Assembly: GCF_016901675.1 (NCBI RefSeq)
Contig: NZ_JACJKU010000002.1
Location: forward strand, 1 to 45,729
Direction of reading: 5' to 3'
Length of the DNA: 45,729 nucleotides
Source: Limosilactobacillus coleohominis
Lineage (GTDB): Bacteria; Bacillota; Bacilli; Lactobacillales; Lactobacillaceae
Shown: positions 1 through 8,764 of the stretch, piece by piece
Position numbering within the stretch: position 1 is the first letter of the stretch
Layout: every line of letters begins with the position of its first letter
The notes under the pieces: model-generated
Databases searched by the model: none
The model's input: only the letters and a program-made list of their open reading frames with translations
What the model was told of the DNA's origin: nothing
Made by a program: the position numbers and the translations under genes

Positions 1-6
1 ATTCAT
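1..6 (-). CDS. 5' end of a leftward gene cut by the window edge
   Basis: An ATG on the minus strand (positions 6-4) is preceded by a good ribosome binding site (GAGGAGGG at about 4-5 bases). A TATAAT box lies upstream at 28-33 on the same strand. Only two codons are inside the window, so the product cannot be named. The call rests only on the promoter, ribosome binding site and start. Confidence 0.4.
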
Positions 7-27
7 AAGTCCCTCCTCATCAAGATA

Positions 28-33
28 ATTATA
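28..33 (-). promoter_or_regulatory. -10 box of the gene leaving the left edge
   Basis: The minus strand reads TATAAT here, about 20 bases before the ribosome binding site of the edge gene. No clear -35 box is seen. Confidence 0.4.
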
Positions 34-107
34 CTGAAAGGCTTGCGATTAAGGAATAGATGCTTTACCCTTAATTGTAATTATTAAAGAGAGGAAAGGT
101 TAACATC

Positions 108-764
108 ATGGAACCAGCAGCACAATTAGATGCTGTCGAACACTACACTATTCAGAAGCTTGGGTCAGACCACACCGGTCATGGACTAGATCACATTAGA
201 CGGGTCGTTAAAATGACCAAGCGACTCGCCAAAGATGAATCAATCGATGAGTTCATTGCTATTGCGGCAGCTTACCTTCATGACACAATTGATGAAAAAC
301 TCGTCATGAGTGTCAAGGAATCACAAAATGAACTGCGGGAATTTTTGCGGAAAATCGATTTTACTCAAGAACAAATTAATCAAGTTATGGATATCATTAC
401 GAAGATGTCATTTGCTGACACCCTTGATGGTCAACGTCCAGAACTATCCCCTGAAGGACAAGTGGTTCAGGATGCTGACTGGCTTGATGCCATTGGCGGA
501 ATTGGGATTGTTCGTGCCATTTACTTTGGTGGTCAACACAGTGAGAGGATTTATGATCCATCAATAGCGCCGCGCCAAAACATGAGCCGGGATGATTATC
601 GGAATTTAAATAACGAAACCATTATCAATCATTTCTATGAAAAACTACTCAAAATTAAGTCAATGTTGAATACTGCAGCAGCCCAAAAGGTCGCCCAACA
701 TCGTCAACAAGTGATGTTGGATTTTCTAGAAGAATTTAAGAGTGAATGGAATTCAGAATGTTAG
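108..764 (+). CDS. HD-domain phosphohydrolase (YedJ/YpgQ type)
   Basis: A 218-residue cytosolic protein with the layout of the HD superfamily of metal-dependent phosphohydrolases. The visible metal ligands are His in GHGLDH near residue 27, the HD pair in YLHDT near 58-59, and a downstream Asp in QDADWLDA near 125. The length fits the small YedJ/YpgQ-like family, some members of which hydrolyse nucleotides; the substrate here is unknown. The start has the ribosome binding site GAGGAAAGG upstream. The gene stands alone and converges on the leftward degV pair, sharing a bidirectional hairpin terminator with it. The fold assignment is firm but the function is general. Confidence 0.85.
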   Translation: MEPAAQLDAVEHYTIQKLGSDHTGHGLDHIRRVVKMTKRLAKDESIDEFIAIAAAYLHDTIDEKLVMSVKESQNELREFLRKIDFTQEQINQVMDIITKMSFADTLDGQRPELSPEGQVVQDADWLDAIGGIGIVRAIYFGGQHSERIYDPSIAPRQNMSRDDYRNLNNETIINHFYEKLLKIKSMLNTAAAQKVAQHRQQVMLDFLEEFKSEWNSEC

Positions 765-769
765 ATTCT

Positions 770-807
770 AAAAAGGAGTAACGGACAAATCACCGTTACT
801 CCTTTTT
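770..807. terminator. Bidirectional intrinsic terminator
   Basis: A perfect 10-bp stem (GGAGTAACGG / CCGTTACTCC) with an 8-base loop is flanked by an A run on the left and a T run on the right. It can therefore stop transcription from the HD gene and from the leftward membrane-protein gene, whose stop codon lies inside the stem. Confidence 0.85.
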
Positions 808-1323
808 AACGTTCTCAGTATAGTGGCGAACTAACAATGTTAATGGTGGCACTAATAAACAATCCAATAATCCATTTAAGACGGAAGCTGGGAGCGCCAT
901 CTCAATAATTGCCAGAAACTCATCCCATTGATTAGTCATCATGATTGCTTGAATCGCAATTATTAATATCATGCCAATGAACTGGACACCACCAACTACT
1001 AATCCAAAGTTAATGGCCTGTGAGTGTTCCATATGAGTATTCAACGATGTACGCCACTTCAGCATTAATGAAAGAACAAGCATTGTTAGCAAAATTGGTA
1101 TAAGGGTCCACCAATTTTGCAAATTAATTACTAACATTACCAAACCAATGATTACAAACGTAAGATACGACCAGCTGACACTCAATCCGAGACAAATTCC
1201 TGCTATAGAGATGCCAGTCAACTGGACATCCAGTGTTCCAGTTGGCATCGGGTAACGCCATTCTACAAAACTAAGCGCAACCGCTAGAATAGTTAAACCG
1301 ATCCACCAGTTCCATTTTTTCAT
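796..1323 (-). CDS. Small multi-pass membrane protein coupled to degV
   Basis: 175 residues, almost entirely hydrophobic, with about five to six predicted transmembrane segments and short polar loops. I do not recognise a named family. The size, compactness and a conserved-looking Asn-Gly-Leu-Leu-Asp / Pro-Pro segment near the C terminus recall the substrate-binding S components of ECF transporters, but that is only a resemblance. The ATG overlaps the stop of the upstream degV gene in the sequence TAATG, so it is probably translationally coupled to DegV. A role linked to DegV-type fatty-acid handling is possible but unproven. Confidence 0.6.
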   Translation of the reverse strand: MKKWNWWIGLTILAVALSFVEWRYPMPTGTLDVQLTGISIAGICLGLSVSWSYLTFVIIGLVMLVINLQNWWTLIPILLTMLVLSLMLKWRTSLNTHMEHSQAINFGLVVGGVQFIGMILIIAIQAIMMTNQWDEFLAIIEMALPASVLNGLLDCLLVPPLTLLVRHYTENVKKE

Positions 1324-2198
1324 TATAGCGGCTTCTTTCTTGTATCTTGCATCCAGCCGAGCGCCAATGCCCCTTGGCCAAGGTGAACGCCAATAACCGG
1401 ACCAAAGTAGCTTAATTCAAAATCAATATCAGGATGACTGCTTTGCAATTCATCCAGCCATTTTTGGCCTGCTTCTTCGGCAGCGGCATGGAAAATAAAT
1501 GCACGCACTGGATAATCAGTCTTCGCAAGAGTTTCATCAAAAATTTGTTCAACCCGCAACTTGGCTTTCTTCATTGAGCGTACCTTTTCAAAAGCTTCAA
1601 TCGCGTGATTAGGATTATCAAAAGAAAGCAATGGTTTGATCCGGAGAATTGATCCCACAAAGGCTGAAGCGTTTGACAGACGACCACCACGAACAAGATT
1701 TTGCAAATCATCGACCACAAAATCATCGTGAATCGTTGCCCGAAGTTGCGTAAGCTTATCAATAATGGTGTCAACGTCGTCTCCCTGGTCAATTAAAGTA
1801 GCCGCCTCGATAGCTAATTGCCCCATCAATTTAACGGTAATCTGGGAATCAAAAGGAATAATTCGAATGGTATCCTTCATTTGATCCGCTAACAATTGAA
1901 TATTGTCAATAAAGCCAGAAATGCTTTTGGCTAAGTGAATGCTGATTACAGCTTCATAACCTTCATCTGCAAGCTTTTGATAAAGCTCCATCATTTCACC
2001 AATTGGTGGTTGAGAAGTACTTGGAAAGGTCTTAGAAGTCTTTAATTCACGATAGAATTCATCCGTCGTGATATCGACGCCTTCTTGATAATCTTTGCCA
2101 TCAATCGTAAATGGAATTGGCACCACATTAATGTGATAATCCGCAATTTCTTTTGCGGTTAAATAAGCTGTACTGTCGGTAACAACCGCAATTTTCAT
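1323..2198 (-). CDS. DegV family fatty-acid-binding protein
   Basis: A 291-residue DegV/FakB-type protein. The family binds a fatty acid in a cleft between two domains, and several members present it to the kinase FakA so that exogenous fatty acids can enter phospholipid. The sequence starts with the family hallmark VTDSTAYL, followed by the STSQPP motif near residue 60 and a typical GRLSNASAF segment near 172. The ribosome binding site GGAGG sits 7-8 bases before the ATG. The following membrane-protein gene overlaps its stop codon. Lactobacilli carry several degV paralogues, and which fatty acid this one prefers cannot be read from sequence. Confidence 0.93.
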   Translation of the reverse strand: MKIAVVTDSTAYLTAKEIADYHINVVPIPFTIDGKDYQEGVDITTDEFYRELKTSKTFPSTSQPPIGEMMELYQKLADEGYEAVISIHLAKSISGFIDNIQLLADQMKDTIRIIPFDSQITVKLMGQLAIEAATLIDQGDDVDTIIDKLTQLRATIHDDFVVDDLQNLVRGGRLSNASAFVGSILRIKPLLSFDNPNHAIEAFEKVRSMKKAKLRVEQIFDETLAKTDYPVRAFIFHAAAEEAGQKWLDELQSSHPDIDFELSYFGPVIGVHLGQGALALGWMQDTRKKPL

Positions 2199-2321
2199 GA
2201 TCGGTCCTCCAAATGATTAAATTATGTGTCTTTTATAATTGCTCTTAATTTCTTATTTAATAATACTTTCAAAATTACCATATATTAGTTGATATGACAA
2301 TCACTATTTAGCTTACAGTGT

Positions 2322-2350
2322 TTTACCTGATTCGTCAAAACAGGTATAAT
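2322..2350 (+). promoter_or_regulatory. Promoter of rqcH
   Basis: TTTACC at 2322-2327 and TATAAT at 2345-2350 are separated by 17 bases. They lie about 33 bases before the rqcH ATG, which has the strong ribosome binding site AAAGGAGGA. Confidence 0.7.
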
Positions 2351-2382
2351 ATTTATCAAACGCTCGCAAAGGAGGAAGCAGA

Positions 2383-4071
2383 ATGACTTTCGATGGTTTT
2401 TTCACCCACTCCATGGTGAAAGAATTAAATGATACATTAACTTCGGGCAAGGTCATGCGCGTTAACCAGCCCTATCCTGCAGAAATGATTATGGTGGTCC
2501 GTGCTCACCGCCATAACTACTCACTGCTTGTATCTGCTAACCCAACCTATCCCCGAATCCAAATTACTAATATTCCATATCAAAATCCCGCTGTGCCAAG
2601 CAATTTTGCTATGACAATGCGTAAATACCTTGAAGGCGCCATTATTGAATCAATCGAACAAATTAGCAATGACCGAATCGTTAAAATTAATTTTACCAAT
2701 CGGGATGAACTTGGTGACAACCAAAAACTGGTAATTTATGTTGAAATTATGGCTCGCCACAGTAACTTGTCCTTAGTTAGTGAGCCAAGCGGGAAAATTA
2801 TTGATACCATTAAGCATGTCGGTTCTGATCAAAACCGGGTTCGCATCTTACTCCCTGGCGCACCTTTTGTGATGCCGCCTAAGCAAGAGCGCACAGATCC
2901 ATACCTCCCTAACCAGAAGTATTCTGACCTGGTTAAACAAGATCAAGGCGATCTCAACAAATTAACTCGTGATTTACAACAAACATATCAGGGTCTGGCT
3001 TTCGATACTGCCAAGGAATTAGCCACTGAATTGGTAAATGCCGACAACCTACCAGCAGCGTATGAAGGATTCTTAAACAAGTTTAACAACCCAGACCCAG
3101 TTATTTACACTAACGAAAAGGGACAAACCAAATTTGCCCCATTTCCATTTGATGGAATCTCTGATGGTAAGAATCAGCATTTTGCAACATTAAGTGAGAT
3201 GCTCGATGCGTTCTATAACCAAAAAGTTGAGAATGATCGTACCAAGGAACTTGCCGGTCAGGTATTGAAAGTCGTCAAAAACGAGTTAAAGAAGGATCGT
3301 AGAAAGGTTAAAAAACTGCACCATCAGTTAGAAGAAGCTGCAGATGCAGATTATTACCGAATCCGTGGCGAAATTCTTACCACTTATATGGGAAAGTTAA
3401 AACCTGGGATGACGGAAATCGAGTTGCCAAACTTCTATGATGATAATAAACCACTGAAGATTAAATTATCTCCAGAATTATCTGCTTCGCGAAATACTCA
3501 GAAATACTTTACGAAGTACGACAAACTAAAAGCGTCAGTTGCTTACGTTAATGAGCAATTAAAGATCACACAAGACGAAATTGACTATTTTGAAAATATC
3601 CTGAGCCAAATTGATATTGCTTCGCCTGCCGATGTTCAAGATATTAAGGTGGAACTACAAGAGCAAGGCTATATTAAGCAGCGGAATCGTGGTAAAAAGA
3701 AACGGAAAGTACGGGCTAGTAAGCCTGAGCAATTCCATACTTCAGATGGTACCCTTGTATTAGTTGGTAAAAATAACCTGCAAAATGATCGACTGAGTTT
3801 TAAGACCGCTAACAAGAACGAAATTTGGCTACACGTAAAAGATATGCCAGGGTCTCATGTTGTCATTAGAAGTACTGACCCTTCTGAACAAACCATTTTA
3901 GAAGCCGCACAATTGGCTGCATATTTCTCTAAGGGACGCAATTCTGACCACGTTCCAGTTGATTACCTGCGTGTTAAACAGCTTCATAAACCTAATGGTG
4001 CCAAACCGGGATTCGTAATATTCCGCGGACAAACTACAATCAACGTGACTCCACAAAAATTGAATCACTAG
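2383..4071 (+). CDS. rqcH: Ribosome quality control protein RqcH (FbpA/NEMF family)
   Basis: A 562-residue NFACT-family protein. RqcH binds stalled 50S subunits carrying peptidyl-tRNA and recruits tRNA-Ala to add C-terminal alanine tails that mark the nascent chain for degradation. The N-terminal NFACT-N domain begins in the family manner (MTFDGFFTH). It keeps the Asp97-Arg98 pair, at the same numbering as the tRNA-recruiting DR motif of the Bacillus protein. A charged coiled-coil region covers about residues 290-420. The C-terminal NFACT-R domain includes the EIWLHVKDMPGSH motif near 480. Older annotations call these proteins fibronectin-binding FbpA. It is a single-gene unit with its own promoter, followed by a repeat-type terminator. 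Confidence 0.96.
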   Translation: MTFDGFFTHSMVKELNDTLTSGKVMRVNQPYPAEMIMVVRAHRHNYSLLVSANPTYPRIQITNIPYQNPAVPSNFAMTMRKYLEGAIIESIEQISNDRIVKINFTNRDELGDNQKLVIYVEIMARHSNLSLVSEPSGKIIDTIKHVGSDQNRVRILLPGAPFVMPPKQERTDPYLPNQKYSDLVKQDQGDLNKLTRDLQQTYQGLAFDTAKELATELVNADNLPAAYEGFLNKFNNPDPVIYTNEKGQTKFAPFPFDGISDGKNQHFATLSEMLDAFYNQKVENDRTKELAGQVLKVVKNELKKDRRKVKKLHHQLEEAADADYYRIRGEILTTYMGKLKPGMTEIELPNFYDDNKPLKIKLSPELSASRNTQKYFTKYDKLKASVAYVNEQLKITQDEIDYFENILSQIDIASPADVQDIKVELQEQGYIKQRNRGKKKRKVRASKPEQFHTSDGTLVLVGKNNLQNDRLSFKTANKNEIWLHVKDMPGSHVVIRSTDPSEQTILEAAQLAAYFSKGRNSDHVPVDYLRVKQLHKPNGAKPGFVIFRGQTTINVTPQKLNH

Positions 4072-4079
4072 CATATTAA

Positions 4080-4122
4080 AATAGGGATCCAGCGTTCATT
4101 TTTTGAACGTTAGGTCCCTATT
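4080..4122. terminator. Hairpin terminator, dispersed repeat copy 1
   Basis: A 19-bp imperfect inverted repeat with outer arms AATAGGGA / TCCCTATT and an inner arm ending in GCGTTCA / TGAACGT. It lies between the convergent rqcH and carB genes. T-rich sequence follows on both strands. The arm sequence is shared with hairpins at 10156, 33513 and 45642. Confidence 0.8.
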
Positions 4123-4193
4123 GTTGTTATGTTGTTATATAGTGGCATTCAATGTGTTCACTTAAGTCACTTTGTTATGAAACTTATTGTTTC

Positions 4194-6704
4194 CTAATCA
4201 ATAAACTGCATTTCCGCTCCCATCACCTTGTTAGCAGTCGGTGTTTCTTTAATCTGTAAAGCACTAAATGGAAACAGTGCCCGGTAGACTGCTGTTTGGG
4301 TTTGGTTTGCTTGCTGCTTCATCGATTTGACTAACAATTTACCACTGAATTTATTCAACGCTAATCTGGTAATTACTGCTGGCAAATCAAGCTTCAATAC
4401 TTTCGAAAGGAAAGCAATATCTGTTGCTGGCAGTGGACGGCACATTTCGATTTGATAATGATCCATTTCATCCGCCCTAATCAAGACTTGATATAAACCA
4501 GGTTTTTGCAGTATACGAACCCTTTGTTCACCAAGTTCTGTCACCTGTTTAGTGGCTGCAGGTGATGAAGTTGTAGGATAGCGTTTAGCAACCGTCCGAT
4601 AGTTCATGTGATCATCAATTTGTAAAGCGGCAGTTATTCCTAATGGATAGACATACTGACCGTCAAATAGCGCATTATATTCCAATAATGGTTCTGTACT
4701 TACAACGTCTTCAATCTGATCCTCTGTTGGAATTGGCATTAATGTGATCGTATCACCATAATGCTCTTTCAAACGCTCATACAGTTCACTCTCGTTGGAA
4801 GCAATCATTAGCATTGTTGGTTGTTCCACCCTGATAATATCCGTGATCGTTTCCACTACTAGCGGCTCAATATATAGCTTGTCGACATACAAAGAAGACA
4901 TGGCTGGCGAACTAGGATTATCATTCACCAAAATCGTTTTATTGCCATGAACTTTCAGCTCCTGCATTACCTTGCCGACAACATAATCATTAGCATTTCC
5001 ATTTCCCAAATGGCGACCACCACTACCAATTACCAAAATCGAGTGATTACTTTCCTCCACACTTTCATTTTCTAATTCAAAAGTGGAATAAAATGCATTG
5101 GTATGTTGGTCATATTCTCCGGCAGACGGATCGATTTCTTTAAATGTCCGATTAATTTGGTGCTGGTCCCTTAATTTGGCAATATCAGCGGTTTCTTCAC
5201 CCCATAACTCAGCAATTTTACCATCGCCTATTCCCCAATACTTGGCTTCTTTTAGCATCACAGGACTATCCTGCAATTTTAAAATTTCACTTTGAAGATC
5301 GATTAATCTTTTTAGTTGAGCAAAGTAATAGCTATCAATTTTGGTTAATTCAGCTAATTCTTTTTCTGAATAACCCCGTCGAATCGCCTCCAATAACGAA
5401 TAGAGACGGTCACCTTCAGGATGAATCAGAAGTTGGTCCAATTGATCATCACTAATCCGTTGGATCATTTTAATATAGCCGTTATGCCAACCTGACTGAT
5501 AGTCGGCCACTGACTTAATAATGGCTTCAATAAGGCTTCTGCCGATTCCAATCGTGCTCCCAATAGACTTCTTTTGGGTCCCCAGTTTTAATTTATGGGT
5601 ACTTAATTGATTAAAAGGAAAGACAGGCATTCGGACAGCAGTACGATCCATTACTGGTTCAGTTACCGCTGTATGTTTAGTCAACCCATGATCAAGTCGG
5701 ATATTACGCAACAATTCACCAGCATATAAATGGCCAACTACTCGACTGATTGGGTAACCAGTAGCAAGTTCAGTAAATGTGGTAATTCGGTCAAAGTAAG
5801 GGCTGTTTTTAATAACGTAGTACCGATTTTGCTCAGCATCAAAAGCAAATTGAACGTGATTAACCCCAACAATTCGTAATTTTCGGGTAATTGCAAAGGC
5901 GGTATTTCGCATATCCTGAATTTCCCGATCCAACAATGTTTGCGCAGGTAAGACTGCCATTGAATCTCCGGCATGAATCCCAATCGGATCAATATCTTCA
6001 GTCATTCCCAGCTGCATCATTGTTCCTGAAGCGTCTCTCATAACCAAAACTTCAATTTCCTTCAAACCGGCTAAACTTTGTTGAACAAGAACTTGTCCGC
6101 TACGAGATAATTGTATACCAGTACTAACGGCTTCCCGTAATTCATCTGGGTCCTGGACAATTCTCCGCATCCGCAAGGACTTAGGGAACACTGCTCGTAC
6201 TACCACTGGAAAGCCTACTTCCCGCGCCATTTCAAGTGCGGACTGATAATTATCAAATGTAGCGATCTTCTTTGTCGGTGCATCTAATCTCCGCAATGTT
6301 TGGTTAAGCAAAACCGGATTATTAACTTGTCGAATCGTGGCTTCGGGAACTCCTGAAATTTGAATATCTTGCTCAGTTAAAATCCCTGATTCACTGACAG
6401 TTTGCATAATTTCAAACGCCCGTCGTCCACCAAGGGTTGGCACGATTACTTGTGGATGGTACTGGTTGATCAGCTTAATCACACTACGACTCGTCAATGG
6501 CAAAACATGCCGACAGTCAATTGCTTCAGTCGTATCAAGTGAAGCAGAAAAAGGATTATCATCGACCAGTACGGTCATGAACCCGCCACGTTTCATGGTT
6601 GAAGCAATTTCAAGAGTAGCATAATCTAACTCCCCACCTTGTTGAAAGTTGTCACTGCCAGCACCGATAATTAAAGCAGTTGGTTTAGTGGTCAAGGGCT
6701 TCAT
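4194..6704 (-). CDS. carB: Degenerate carbamoyl-phosphate synthase large chain (CarB-like pseudoenzyme)
   Basis: 836 residues, against about 1060 in active CarB. The N-terminal pre-ATP-grasp and first ATP-grasp domains align colinearly, but key residues are lost. The EDRRRF nucleotide site reads NNPVLL (128-133). The TMGGSGGG ATP loop reads PKSLRMRR (174-181). The metal ligands Glu299 and Asn301 and Arg303 of the E. coli enzyme are Lys299, Ser301 and Tyr303. An oligomerisation-like middle (about 400-550) and a second pre-ATP-grasp region follow. Most of the second ATP-grasp domain is then missing, leaving remnants near 672-695 and 735-785 (metal-site Asn replaced by Cys755), and there is no C-terminal allosteric domain. 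The frame is intact. The ATG touches its GAGGAG ribosome binding site; a TTG at 6695 is better spaced and may be the true start. Both candidate starts overlap the end of carA. Catalysis of carbamoyl-phosphate synthesis looks impossible; the real role is unknown. Confidence 0.88.
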   Translation of the reverse strand: MKPLTTKPTALIIGAGSDNFQQGGELDYATLEIASTMKRGGFMTVLVDDNPFSASLDTTEAIDCRHVLPLTSRSVIKLINQYHPQVIVPTLGGRRAFEIMQTVSESGILTEQDIQISGVPEATIRQVNNPVLLNQTLRRLDAPTKKIATFDNYQSALEMAREVGFPVVVRAVFPKSLRMRRIVQDPDELREAVSTGIQLSRSGQVLVQQSLAGLKEIEVLVMRDASGTMMQLGMTEDIDPIGIHAGDSMAVLPAQTLLDREIQDMRNTAFAITRKLRIVGVNHVQFAFDAEQNRYYVIKNSPYFDRITTFTELATGYPISRVVGHLYAGELLRNIRLDHGLTKHTAVTEPVMDRTAVRMPVFPFNQLSTHKLKLGTQKKSIGSTIGIGRSLIEAIIKSVADYQSGWHNGYIKMIQRISDDQLDQLLIHPEGDRLYSLLEAIRRGYSEKELAELTKIDSYYFAQLKRLIDLQSEILKLQDSPVMLKEAKYWGIGDGKIAELWGEETADIAKLRDQHQINRTFKEIDPSAGEYDQHTNAFYSTFELENESVEESNHSILVIGSGGRHLGNGNANDYVVGKVMQELKVHGNKTILVNDNPSSPAMSSLYVDKLYIEPLVVETITDIIRVEQPTMLMIASNESELYERLKEHYGDTITLMPIPTEDQIEDVVSTEPLLEYNALFDGQYVYPLGITAALQIDDHMNYRTVAKRYPTTSSPAATKQVTELGEQRVRILQKPGLYQVLIRADEMDHYQIEMCRPLPATDIAFLSKVLKLDLPAVITRLALNKFSGKLLVKSMKQQANQTQTAVYRALFPFSALQIKETPTANKVMGAEMQFID

Positions 6705-7773
6705 CTCCTCGTTGGTTCATTAAATCCATAAACTCGTCAAATAACGGATCCGTTTCATCTGGACCCGGAGCGCCATCAGGGAAAAACTGGACAGAAAAGG
6801 CAGGATATTTACGATGACGTAATCCCTGAACACTATTATCCAGCATGTCAACGTAGGTCACAAACAAATTTGACCGGTTCACACTATCCCGTTTAACTTC
6901 ATAACCTTCACTTTGACTAGCATACACAATTTGGTCTGTAATAATCTCTTTGATTGGGTGATTCATTCCATGGTGTTCTACAGGCATTCTTTTTACATCA
7001 GCACCATTAGCTAAAGCAAACAACTCGTGCCCTAAACCGATGGCAAAAATTGGGACCTCATGCTCTTGCACCTCTAAAATCATCTTCAGAACACTCTTCT
7101 TCAAACTGTGCGGGTCTCCAGGACCACTAGAAAATACCACACCATCGGGGTCTAAACGCATAATTTCATCCGCCGTCGAAGTATACGGCAAAACCGTTAC
7201 GTTGCATTTCCGACGGGACAGTTCCCGTAAAATACCATTCTTCAATCCAAAGTCAACAACCACAACCGTTTTACCGACATCTGGATTTGGATATGGCTTA
7301 GGAGTAGCAACCTGGGCAACCTGCTGATTTGTTAAAACCGTTGCATGTAATTGATCAAACGCATGATCATCCGGCACCGGAACAATACTCCCCCGATTAG
7401 GCTCATTGGCAGCCCTCAGTTTGTGGACTAATGCACGGGTATCAACATTTGTAATACCCGGAATATTCATTTGTTCTAAATAATGACTTAGTCCCTGGCG
7501 ATGCTGATCATCAAATGCTGCCAAATCTCTAACAATGACTCCCTTGGCGGCAGGCACAATGGATTCATAAATATTTCGATGGATCGAAACGTTACCGACA
7601 TTCGGCTGCGTAAAAACAATGATTTGATTATCATAGATGGGGTTAGTAATGATTTCTTGGTAACCAGCCATACTAGTGTTGAACACTACTTCTCCAAAAG
7701 TTACCGCCGGAGCACCAAAGCCTTCTCCAGCAAAGACTGAACCATCTTCTAAAATTAAATAACGGGCTGTCAT
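6685..7773 (-). CDS. carA: CarA-like protein with an inactivated glutaminase site
   Basis: 362 residues, normal length for the small subunit of carbamoyl-phosphate synthase, with the N-terminal CPSase domain and the C-terminal class I glutamine amidotransferase fold both recognisable (FNTSMAGYQE near 31-40, SSGPGDP near 215-221, HHGMNHP near 267-273). The catalytic triad is gone. The nucleophile motif GICLGHQ reads AIGLGHE, so Cys is Gly246 and Gln is Glu250, and the HPE motif reads FPD (331-333), so His is Phe and Glu is Asp. Glutamine hydrolysis is therefore not expected. The start at 7773 is chosen because it matches the family N terminus and follows AGGTGGGAG; a longer frame extends upstream without support. 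It is followed directly by carB and preceded by the rluD-type gene. Confidence 0.9.
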   Translation of the reverse strand: MTARYLILEDGSVFAGEGFGAPAVTFGEVVFNTSMAGYQEIITNPIYDNQIIVFTQPNVGNVSIHRNIYESIVPAAKGVIVRDLAAFDDQHRQGLSHYLEQMNIPGITNVDTRALVHKLRAANEPNRGSIVPVPDDHAFDQLHATVLTNQQVAQVATPKPYPNPDVGKTVVVVDFGLKNGILRELSRRKCNVTVLPYTSTADEIMRLDPDGVVFSSGPGDPHSLKKSVLKMILEVQEHEVPIFAIGLGHELFALANGADVKRMPVEHHGMNHPIKEIITDQIVYASQSEGYEVKRDSVNRSNLFVTYVDMLDNSVQGLRHRKYPAFSVQFFPDGAPGPDETDPLFDEFMDLMNQRGDEALDH

Positions 7774-7819
7774 AAAACTCCCACCTCTGTCAATTAATAC
7801 CGCCACTATTGTACACCAT

Positions 7820-8764
7820 TTACTTTTGGTCTGGTGGTAAATCTGTAGCGTCCAAGTGATGTAACATCTGTTCAAACCACTCTGGTAATGGTGCTTCAAA
7901 AAGCATCTCCTTACCAGTTACTGGATGTTTAAAGCCCAGTAAACGAGCATGCAAATATTGTCCATTCCCCTTCAGGGTTTTCCTTGGGCCATACAAAGGA
8001 TCACCCGCTAAAGGATGACCAATGTATTGCATATGCACGCGAATCTGGTGCGTTCGACCTGTTTCAAGCCGACATGAAACTAACGTATAATGCTGGTACC
8101 GCTTCAAGACCTTAAAGTGAGTAACAGCGTGGCGACCATCCGCAACCACTGCCTGCTTTTTACGATCTTTTGGCGACCTTCCGAGTGGTGCATCAATAGT
8201 TCCCTGGTCCTCTTTGATCACACCATGAACTAATGCTACATATTCTCTCTTATTAGTTTTCGCTTTTAGCTGAGCAGCTAACGAACGATGAGCCTGATCA
8301 TTTTTAGCCACCATTAACAAACCAGATGTGTCCTTATCGATCCGATGGACTATCCCTGGGCGAAATTCTCCATTAATGTGTGATAGTGGACTGTGATACA
8401 GCAATGCATTAACCAAAGTATGATTAGGATGACCTGCTGAAGGGTGAACGACCATCCCTTGGGGTTTATTAACCACTAATACGTCATCATCTTCATAAAC
8501 GATATCTAAGGGAATGTTTTCCGGTTCCAAATCGATTTTTTGGGGTTCTTCTGGAATGACTTCCACATGATCGCCAACTTGTAATTTATATTTAGGCTTC
8601 ACTGTGGACCCATTAACAGTAATATTGCCATCCTCAATCCATTTTTTTAATTGTGACCTGGAAACGTCACTCATGACCGTTGCTAGTGCTTTGTCAATTC
8701 TTCCAGTGAGTTGGTCATCAACCGTAATTTTTTGTGGTTGCTTATTTGTCACTTGGATCCTCAT
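7820..8764 (-). CDS. RluD-type 23S rRNA/tRNA pseudouridine synthase
   Basis: 314 residues with an N-terminal S4 RNA-binding domain (about 20-75) and a RluA/RluC/RluD catalytic domain. The catalytic Asp is Asp143 in HRIDKDTSG, and the downstream GRTHQIRVH motif is intact near 240. Family enzymes isomerise uridine in large-subunit rRNA; the exact target in lactobacilli cannot be assigned by motif. The start overlaps the end of lspA by about 20 bases, and a GTG four codons later is an alternative with a ribosome binding site of its own. The lspA-rluD pair commonly stands just upstream of the pyrimidine genes in lactobacilli, which gives context to the odd carAB that follows. Confidence 0.92.
   Translation of the reverse strand: MRIQVTNKQPQKITVDDQLTGRIDKALATVMSDVSRSQLKKWIEDGNITVNGSTVKPKYKLQVGDHVEVIPEEPQKIDLEPENIPLDIVYEDDDVLVVNKPQGMVVHPSAGHPNHTLVNALLYHSPLSHINGEFRPGIVHRIDKDTSGLLMVAKNDQAHRSLAAQLKAKTNKREYVALVHGVIKEDQGTIDAPLGRSPKDRKKQAVVADGRHAVTHFKVLKRYQHYTLVSCRLETGRTHQIRVHMQYIGHPLAGDPLYGPRKTLKGNGQYLHARLLGFKHPVTGKEMLFEAPLPEWFEQMLHHLDATDLPPDQK

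Noticed and set aside
4194-7773. carAB as sequencing or assembly error
   Set aside because: Losses are substitutions and in-frame deletions spread over both genes, with open frames throughout; errors would give frameshifts.
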